Assembly (NCBI GenBank): GCA_900541865.1
Contig: UQLO01000012.1
Span: forward strand, 1 to 64,000
Length of the DNA: 64,000 nt
DNA from: an uncultured Porphyromonadaceae bacterium
Lineage (GTDB): Bacteria; Bacteroidota; Bacteroidia; Bacteroidales; Muribaculaceae
Direction of reading: 5' to 3'
Part shown: one piece after another, positions 58,308 to 64,000 of the stretch
Layout: each line of letters starts with the position of its first letter
How positions within the stretch are numbered: the first letter of the stretch is position 1
Made by a program: the position numbers and the translations under genes
The notes under the pieces: model-generated
Told to the model about the DNA's origin: nothing
Database searches by the model: none
Seen by the model: only the letters and a program-made list of their open reading frames with translations

Positions 58308-59855
58308 ATGAGCAAACAACAACGCATACTGTGGGCTGACGACGAAATCGATCTCCTCAAGCCCCACCTGTTGTTCCTTCGCAACAAGGGCTACGCAGTT
58401 GTCACGGCCAACAACGGTCGCGACGCACTCGACATGGCCCTTGCCGAGCCCTTCGACCTCATTATTCTGGACGAGAACATGCCGGGCCTGACCGGTCTGG
58501 AGACGCTCGCAATGATCAAGCAGCGTCTGCCCCACGTGCCCGTGATAATGATTACCAAGAGCGAGGAAGAGAACATCATGGACCAGGCCGTGGGCAGCAA
58601 GATAGCCGACTACCTCATCAAGCCCGTAAACCCCAACCAGATTCTTATTGCCATCAAGAAGCACCTGCACTCCGACCGCCTGGTGGCCGAAAAGGCCACC
58701 CGCGACTACCGCGAGGAGTTCGGCAGCCTCGGCATGGCCATCAACAGCGCCGGAACAATCGACGACTGGTACGACCTCTACGAACGCCTCACATACCGCG
58801 AGCTCGAGCTGGCTCAGGCCGACACTAATATGGACGAGCTGCTGGCCACCCAGAAGGTGGAGGCCAACAAGGAATTCTTCAAGTGGGTGCGCCGCAACTA
58901 CGCCGACTGGATGGAGGAAGGCGCCGGCAAGCCCCTTATGAGTCCGCGCATCTTCCCCGAGAAGGTGTTTCCGCTGCTCGATGCCGGCGAGAAGGTGTTC
59001 TTCGTACTCATCGATAACTTCCGCCTCGACCAGTGGCGCACCATCAAACCTCTGTTGGCGGAGTATTTCGACTTCGACGAGCAGCTGTACACCTCCATAC
59101 TTCCGACGGCCACGCAGTATGCCCGCAACGCCATTTTCTCCGGACTCATGCCCGCACAGATAGAGAAGATGTTTCCCGACCTATGGGTCGACGAAGACTC
59201 CGAGGAAGGCAAAAACCTCAACGAAAGTCCGCTGATAGCCACCCAGTTCGAACGCTATCGCCGAAAGGTGCGCTTCAGCTACCACAAAGTCAACGGCAAC
59301 ACCGCCGGCGAGCGCCTTCTCCGCGACTTCAACACCCTGGCCTCGGACGACTTGGTAGTGATTATCTTCAACTTCATCGACATGCTCTCCCACGCCCGAA
59401 CCGAGAGCAGAATGATACGCGAGCTGGCCGCCACAAACGCCGCTTACCGCTCCCTGACCGAAAGCTGGTTCCGACACTCGTCGGCGCTGGAGATTTTCCG
59501 GCGAATAGCCGCTAAGGGTTATAAAATTGTGCTCACTACCGACCACGGCACCATTCGGGTCGACAATCCAATCAAAGTTGTGGGCGACAAAAACACCAAC
59601 ACCAACCTCCGCTACAAGCTGGGCAAAAACCTGGCCTACAACGCAAAGCAAGTCTACGAAATTAAGACGCCACTGAAGTACGGCCTCCCAAGCCCAAACG
59701 TGAGCACAACCTACATCTTCGCCGCTCCTGACGACTTCTTCGCCTACCCGAACAACTACAATTACTACGTTCAGTACTACACCGGCACCTTCCAGCACGG
59801 AGGTATCTCCATGGAAGAGATGCTCATTCCTCTGATCACACTAAACCCGAAATGA
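58308..59855 (+). CDS. porX: PorX response regulator with PglZ domain
   Basis: Two-component regulator that in Porphyromonas controls type IX secretion. The 515 residues carry a receiver domain with phospho-acceptor D55 (IILDENMPG), acidic D11-D12 and K of LIKPVNPN, a helical linker (about 125-205) and a PglZ alkaline-phosphatase-like domain (VLIDNFRLDQW, LPTATQYARNAIFSG, TTDHGTIR). PglZ is reported to act as a phosphodiesterase in PorX. It is first of porX-tsaE-birA and divergent from a sorting-tail protein. Confidence 0.93.
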   Translation: MSKQQRILWADDEIDLLKPHLLFLRNKGYAVVTANNGRDALDMALAEPFDLIILDENMPGLTGLETLAMIKQRLPHVPVIMITKSEEENIMDQAVGSKIADYLIKPVNPNQILIAIKKHLHSDRLVAEKATRDYREEFGSLGMAINSAGTIDDWYDLYERLTYRELELAQADTNMDELLATQKVEANKEFFKWVRRNYADWMEEGAGKPLMSPRIFPEKVFPLLDAGEKVFFVLIDNFRLDQWRTIKPLLAEYFDFDEQLYTSILPTATQYARNAIFSGLMPAQIEKMFPDLWVDEDSEEGKNLNESPLIATQFERYRRKVRFSYHKVNGNTAGERLLRDFNTLASDDLVVIIFNFIDMLSHARTESRMIRELAATNAAYRSLTESWFRHSSALEIFRRIAAKGYKIVLTTDHGTIRVDNPIKVVGDKNTNTNLRYKLGKNLAYNAKQVYEIKTPLKYGLPSPNVSTTYIFAAPDDFFAYPNNYNYYVQYYTGTFQHGGISMEEMLIPLITLNPK

Positions 59856-60277
59856 AAACAATAAAAGTTCCCAACCTTGAGGCTCTGCCTCAGGCAGCCC
59901 GCGATTTTGCCGCCATGATGGGCGACAACACCGTATTCGCCTTCTACGGCGACATGGGCGCCGGCAAAACCACCTTCATCAACGCCCTGTGCTCCGTGCT
60001 GGGCGTCGACACCGAGGAAACCGCATCGCCTACTTTCGCCCTGATCAACGAGTATCGCTCCGACACCACCGCCGAGCTTATCTACCACTTCGACTTCTAC
60101 CGCATCGAAGACCTCGACGAGGCTCTCGAGCTGGGTATCGAGGACTACTTCGATTCGGGCGCCATATGCCTGATAGAGTGGCCCGAACGCATCGCCGCCG
60201 CACTGCCCGCCGACACCGTCAGCGTGCGCATCGAAGTGGGCGACGACGACTCGCGCACCATCACCGTCAGCGAATGA
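59852..60277 (+). CDS. tsaE: tRNA threonylcarbamoyl-adenosine synthesis ATPase
   Basis: ATPase of the TsaBDE complex for t6A37 in tRNA. The 141 residues show Walker A GDMGAGKTTFIN (about 36-47), SPTFALINEY and the final IEDYFDSGAICLIEWPERI motif. It overlaps porX by ATGA and birA by ATGA. Confidence 0.95.
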   Translation: MKTIKVPNLEALPQAARDFAAMMGDNTVFAFYGDMGAGKTTFINALCSVLGVDTEETASPTFALINEYRSDTTAELIYHFDFYRIEDLDEALELGIEDYFDSGAICLIEWPERIAAALPADTVSVRIEVGDDDSRTITVSE

Positions 60278-61017
60278 CGCCCGCCAAGGTGCTCTGGGTC
60301 GAGACCTGCGCCTCTACCAACACCACAATACGCGACTATGCCGATGCTCCCCACGGTTTCACCCTGGCAGCCCGCACCCAGACAGCAGGGCGCGGACAGC
60401 GAGGCAACACCTGGGAGGCGGCGCCGGGCCTCAACCTTACTTTTTCGATCTTGCTGCGGCCGACGGCGATACCGGCGGCGCGGCAGTTCGAGCTTTCCAT
60501 GCTGGTGGCGCTCGCCGTGGCCGACACCGTGGCCGACGAGCTGGCCGGCTCGGAGCACGCCTACGCCGTCGGCGTGAAATGGCCAAACGACATCTATGTC
60601 GGCGACCGCAAGGTGTGCGGCATGCTCATCGAAAATTCGCTGAGCGGGGCAGCAATATCGACTTCCATAGCCGGCATCGGCTTGAACGTGAACCAGGCCG
60701 ACTTCGTCAGCGATGCTCCAAACCCGGTGTCGCTCATTCAGTTAGACGGTCGTACGCGCAATCTCGAAGATTTGATGCAGCGCATTGCCGACCGCGTGGC
60801 CCATGCTGTGGCCTCCTACGGCGCCGCCCCCGACGAGGCCGTAGCACTGCTGGAGCGCTACCGCGCCCGCATGTGGCACGGCCGGGGTGAGCATTGGTTC
60901 CGCGAGCCGGGCGGCGAACCATTCCGGGCCTCTGTGGCCGAAGTGGGCGCCGACGGTATTTTGACCCTCTCGAACGGGAGACGCTATGCCTTCAAGGAAA
61001 TAATTCAGCAAATCTGA
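60274..61017 (+). CDS. birA: Biotin-[acetyl-CoA-carboxylase] ligase
   Basis: Attaches biotin to carrier proteins. The 247 residues lack the DNA-binding N-terminus of E. coli BirA, so it is enzyme only. The biotin/ATP loop is GRGQRGNTWEAAPG (about 40), with KWPNDIYVGDRKVCGML (about 104-120) and GIGLNVNQ. Start at ATG 60274 overlaps the tsaE stop; the longer open frame upstream is a shadow of tsaE. Confidence 0.94.
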   Translation: MTPAKVLWVETCASTNTTIRDYADAPHGFTLAARTQTAGRGQRGNTWEAAPGLNLTFSILLRPTAIPAARQFELSMLVALAVADTVADELAGSEHAYAVGVKWPNDIYVGDRKVCGMLIENSLSGAAISTSIAGIGLNVNQADFVSDAPNPVSLIQLDGRTRNLEDLMQRIADRVAHAVASYGAAPDEAVALLERYRARMWHGRGEHWFREPGGEPFRASVAEVGADGILTLSNGRRYAFKEIIQQI

Positions 61018-61039
61018 GTGCCCTCTAAAAAAATATTTG

Positions 61040-61047
61040 TAACTTTG
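61040..61047 (+). promoter_or_regulatory. -7 element of hpt
   Basis: TAACTTTG 24 bp before the hpt ATG, following the birA stop by 22 bp; -33 not clear. Confidence 0.6.
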
Positions 61048-61071
61048 CACAATTATTTTTCTCAATCAACG

Positions 61072-61614
61072 ATGAAGCAAGTGACTTACGAGGGTTTGAC
61101 CTTCGAGCCCTACATCTCCAAGAAAGAAATTGACGCCCGGGTCAACGAGCTCGGCAAAGAAATAATGCGCGACTGCGCCGGAAAAAAGCCCCTGTTTCTG
61201 TGTGTTCTGAACGGGGCTTTTGCTTTTGCCTCCGACCTCTTCCGCGCCGCCGAGGGCATAGACGCCGAGATTACTTTCATCCGCCTGCAGAGTTACGAGG
61301 GGACCTCGTCCTCCGGCAACGTCAAGGAAGTGCTGGGACTGCACGAAAGCCTTGAGGGCCGCACCGTGATTATTGTGGAGGATATCGTAGACACCGGAAA
61401 CACCATGTACCGCCTGGTCGAAGACCTTCGCGCAAAGAACCCGGCCGACATAAAAATCGCCACACTGCTGTTCAAACCCGACGCCCTGGCACGCCCCGTG
61501 CAGCCGGACTATGTAGGCTTCAGCATACCCACCAAATTCATCATCGGCTACGGTCTGGACCTCAACGGCCTGGCCCGCAATCTCAACGACATCTATATAC
61601 TCAAAGAAGACTGA
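61072..61614 (+). CDS. hpt: Hypoxanthine phosphoribosyltransferase
   Basis: Purine salvage: hypoxanthine or guanine plus PRPP to IMP or GMP. The 180 residues carry the PRPP motif VIIVEDIVDTGNTM (about 103-116) and the flexible loop with RLQSYEGTSSSGNV. The ATG at 61072 after the promoter is preferred over a GTG at 61018 before it. A small hairpin (CCGCAGACGCACTGCGG, about 61630) follows the gene. Confidence 0.95.
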   Translation: MKQVTYEGLTFEPYISKKEIDARVNELGKEIMRDCAGKKPLFLCVLNGAFAFASDLFRAAEGIDAEITFIRLQSYEGTSSSGNVKEVLGLHESLEGRTVIIVEDIVDTGNTMYRLVEDLRAKNPADIKIATLLFKPDALARPVQPDYVGFSIPTKFIIGYGLDLNGLARNLNDIYILKED

Positions 61615-61693
61615 GGCGCCGGCACCAAACCGCAGACGCACTGCGGTTGTTGTTATGGTATTCACCCTCACTTAACGCAATTACATTGCTACA

Positions 61694-62272
61694 ATGAACA
61701 TAGTTATCTTCGGCGCTCCGGGCAGCGGAAAAGGCACCCAGAGCGAGCGGTTGATTGACACATACGGGATGCGCCACATATCGACAGGCGAGCTCCTTCG
61801 CGACCACATCAACCGCGGAACTAAGCTCGGCAAGGTTGCCGATGTGTACATCTCCAAAGGTTTGCTTATTCCCGACGAGCTCATGATCGATGTGCTCGCC
61901 GACACCCTCCGCAACGACCCCGAATACATCGAGCGCGGCGTGATTTTCGACGGCTTTCCCCGCACCATTCCGCAGGCGGAGGCTCTTTCCGAGCTTCTTA
62001 AAGAACTCGGCACCGAGATACATGCCGTCGTAGGCCTCGAAGTCGACGAGGACGAGCTGGTAAAGCGCATGCTCGAGCGCGGCAAGTCCTCCGGTCGCGC
62101 CGACGACAATATCGACACCATCCGCAAACGCCTCGAAGTCTACCACAAGCAGACTTCGCCTCTCAAAACCTACTACGTGGGAAAGGGAAACTACCATCCC
62201 GTCGACGGCAACGGCACGGTCGACGATATTTTCTCCAACATCACCAAATCGCTGGAGAAAGCTAACAAATAA
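61694..62272 (+). CDS. adk: Adenylate kinase
   Basis: Converts AMP plus ATP to two ADP. The 192 residues carry GAPGSGKGTQ (P-loop, residues 7-16), HISTGELLRDHI and the AMP-binding FDGFPRTIPQAEAL. The LID is the short form without the four-cysteine zinc site (SGRADDN follows). It follows hpt by 79 bp; hpt-adk adjacency is common in Bacteroidales, where obg often follows, but here obg lies 35 kb away. Confidence 0.95.
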   Translation: MNIVIFGAPGSGKGTQSERLIDTYGMRHISTGELLRDHINRGTKLGKVADVYISKGLLIPDELMIDVLADTLRNDPEYIERGVIFDGFPRTIPQAEALSELLKELGTEIHAVVGLEVDEDELVKRMLERGKSSGRADDNIDTIRKRLEVYHKQTSPLKTYYVGKGNYHPVDGNGTVDDIFSNITKSLEKANK

Positions 62273-62304
62273 CCCCTCCCTCCCCCCCACGCACTACCTT
62301 AAAT

Positions 62305-64000
62305 ATGTACCAGTTCGAAGCTCCCTACAACAGCGCGCCTTACGACGACCTGCTTGAAATCTACCGCCACTCTTTTGTGGACAACTTCCCCCTGCCCGCA
62401 CTGACGGACTATATCACGGGAAAGACCATCACCTACGGCGATATGGCGCGGCGTATTGCACGCCTGCACCTCTTCTTCGAACTGGCCGGCGTGCAGCGCG
62501 GCGACAAGATTGCCCTGCTGGGTAAGAACACCCCCAATTGGGTGATTGCCTTCATGGCCACTATTACCTACGGCGCCACGATAGTGCCCGTGCTCCACGA
62601 CTTCAACGCCGCCGACGCCACGCATATCATCAACCACTCGGACTCGGTGCTGCTCTTCGTGGCCGACGGTATCTTCTCGCATCTCAACTTCGACGACATG
62701 CCGGAGCTGAGGGCAGTGGTCAGTCTGGACACCCGCACCGTCATCGCCGAGCGCGCCGTGGCCCCCGGCTGCCGCATGCGCACCCACCTGGCCATCGTAA
62801 AGAGTCTCACGCGCCGCTTCCGCGCACGCTATCCAAAGGGCTTCACACCGGCCGACATCCTCTACCCGGTGATGGACCAGACTTCGACGGCCATCATCAA
62901 CTACACCTCCGGCACCACCGGCTTCAGCAAGGGCGTAATGCTCTCGCTGGACAATCTGCGCGGCAACGTTGTGTTCGGCATCCGCTCCCGCCTGCACTAC
63001 TGCGGCTCGCGCGCGCTGTCCTTCCTGCCGCTGGCCCACGCCTACGGCTGCGCCTTCGACATGCTCACACCTCTGGCCGTGGGCAGCCACGTAACCCTGC
63101 TGGGCAAGGTGCCCACCCCGCAGCTGCTGCTGAAGGCGCTGCGCCAGGTGCGCCCCAACCTCATCATCTGTGTGCCTCTGATTCTGGAGAAAATCTACCG
63201 CAAGGTCGTCGTGCCTATGCTCACGCGCAAACCCATGCGCTGGGTACTGGCTGTGCCTATGCTCGACAAGGCCGTCTACTCCGTGATCCGCACCAAGCTC
63301 GTCGAGGCCTTCGGCGGCAATTTCGAAGAAGTAATCGTCGGCGGCGCTCCCCTCAACCGCGAGGTCGAAGACTTTCTCTACCGCATCAAATTCCCCTTTA
63401 CCGTGGGCTACGGCATGACCGAATGTGCTCCCCTGATCAGCTACACGCCCTGGCGCGCCTTCGTGCCCGGCTCCTCCGGCCGCACTCTGGCCGACATAAT
63501 GGAGGCCCGTATTCAGGTCGACGAAACCTTGCCCCACAAGAAGGGCTCGCCGCAAGGCGAAATAACAGTGCGAGGACTCAACGTGATGAAGGGTTACTAC
63601 AAGAACCCCGAGGCAACCGATGCCGCAATCGACGCCGACGGCTGGCTCCACACCGGCGATATGGGCTATCTGGGTGCCCCCAAAAACCGCACTGTCTTTA
63701 TCCGCGGACGCTACAAAACCATGATACTGGGCGCCAACGGCCAGAATATCTATCCCGAGGAAATAGAGAGCAAGCTCAGCAACATGCCCTTCGTCAACGA
63801 GTGCCTCGTAGTTGAGCGCCACGGCACGCTGGTGGCCCTGTGCCATCCCGACGCCGATGCCGTCCACCAGGCCGGCCTGACAGACCAGCAGCTCGTCGAC
63901 GCTATGGAGGAGAACCGCCGCAGCCTCAACAAGCTCGTGGCGCCCTACGAGAAGGTCGACAAAATCGAAATCATGCCCGAAGAGTTCGAAAAGACTCCAA
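62305..64000 (+). CDS. Long-chain fatty-acid-CoA ligase (truncated by window end)
   Basis: At least 565 codons, open to the window edge. It starts MYQFEAPYNSAPYDDLLEIY. The AMP-binding signature YTSGTTGFSKGVMLS lies about residues 200-214, and GYGMTE is near residue 370. The adenylate motif TGDMGYL and hinge GRYKTMILGANGQNIYPEEIE follow at about 450-490. Members activate fatty acids with ATP and CoA. It lies 32 bp after adk. The 3' end is missing, so C-terminal residues are unseen. Confidence 0.93.
   Translation, partial: MYQFEAPYNSAPYDDLLEIYRHSFVDNFPLPALTDYITGKTITYGDMARRIARLHLFFELAGVQRGDKIALLGKNTPNWVIAFMATITYGATIVPVLHDFNAADATHIINHSDSVLLFVADGIFSHLNFDDMPELRAVVSLDTRTVIAERAVAPGCRMRTHLAIVKSLTRRFRARYPKGFTPADILYPVMDQTSTAIINYTSGTTGFSKGVMLSLDNLRGNVVFGIRSRLHYCGSRALSFLPLAHAYGCAFDMLTPLAVGSHVTLLGKVPTPQLLLKALRQVRPNLIICVPLILEKIYRKVVVPMLTRKPMRWVLAVPMLDKAVYSVIRTKLVEAFGGNFEEVIVGGAPLNREVEDFLYRIKFPFTVGYGMTECAPLISYTPWRAFVPGSSGRTLADIMEARIQVDETLPHKKGSPQGEITVRGLNVMKGYYKNPEATDAAIDADGWLHTGDMGYLGAPKNRTVFIRGRYKTMILGANGQNIYPEEIESKLSNMPFVNECLVVERHGTLVALCHPDADAVHQAGLTDQQLVDAMEENRRSLNKLVAPYEKVDKIEIMPEEFEKTP

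Overview
The window looks like a chromosomal segment of a high-GC member of the Bacteroidales, most likely a Muribaculaceae-type gut commensal. The evidence is the Bacteroidetes promoter (TTTG, about 20 bp, TAnnTTTG) ahead of many genes, and Bacteroidetes-restricted families: PorX, PCMD and DUF5689 lipoproteins, porin O/P, DUF4491, and secreted proteins with C-terminal sorting-type tails. The species is an inference.

Layout. 0.1-4 kb: rpsO, a DMT exporter, mgsA and ligA. 4.2-11.9 kb: a TonB-dependent receptor operon with two DUF5689 lipoproteins, one carrying duplicated OB-fold-like (DUF6359-like) modules. 11.98-12.55 kb: a gene-free composite of inverted repeats capped by heptamer arrays. 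12.6-13.6 kb: mscL and aroK. 13.7-19 kb (minus strand): trkH, trkA, dxs, a previously overlooked 59-aa membrane protein, and rplS. 19.2-20.7 kb: a hypothetical membrane protein, a probable ~390-nt structured non-coding RNA with its own promoter and terminator, and five DnaA-box-like 9-mers. 20.8-25 kb: an outer-membrane operon (two paralogous beta-barrels, a PCMD lipoprotein, a porin O/P). 25-31.5 kb (minus): recX-prmC-obg, a CBS-nucleotidyltransferase, gamma-carbonic anhydrase, Xaa-Pro aminopeptidase and yraN. 31.6-32.5 kb: a Fic protein with an apparent autoregulatory operator. 33-45.5 kb (minus): a secreted protein, a glycosyltransferase-LptG-tgt-nucleotidyltransferase operon, a second glycosyltransferase, a TPR lipoprotein, prmA with two small neighbours, and an ABC exporter. 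45.6-49.1 kb: holA, an AbiE-type toxin-antitoxin pair, tRNA-Ser(CGA), and remnants of an AAA ATPase gene and an HTH gene. 49.3-58 kb: two convergent giant secreted proteins. 58.3-64 kb: porX-tsaE-birA, hpt, adk and a truncated acyl-CoA synthetase.

The most striking object is a cobalamin riboswitch at 58084-58250 (minus strand). It sits directly upstream of a 1342-aa secreted protein that combines a CUB-like domain, a beta-helix, a DUF4465-like domain and a sorting-type tail. The riboswitch points to a B12-controlled cell-surface protein, plausibly for corrinoid capture. It is transcribed divergently from porX, whose orthologue regulates type IX secretion in Porphyromonas. Other leads are the structured RNA at 20.1-20.5 kb, the repeat composite at 12 kb, the DnaA-box cluster and the Fic operator.
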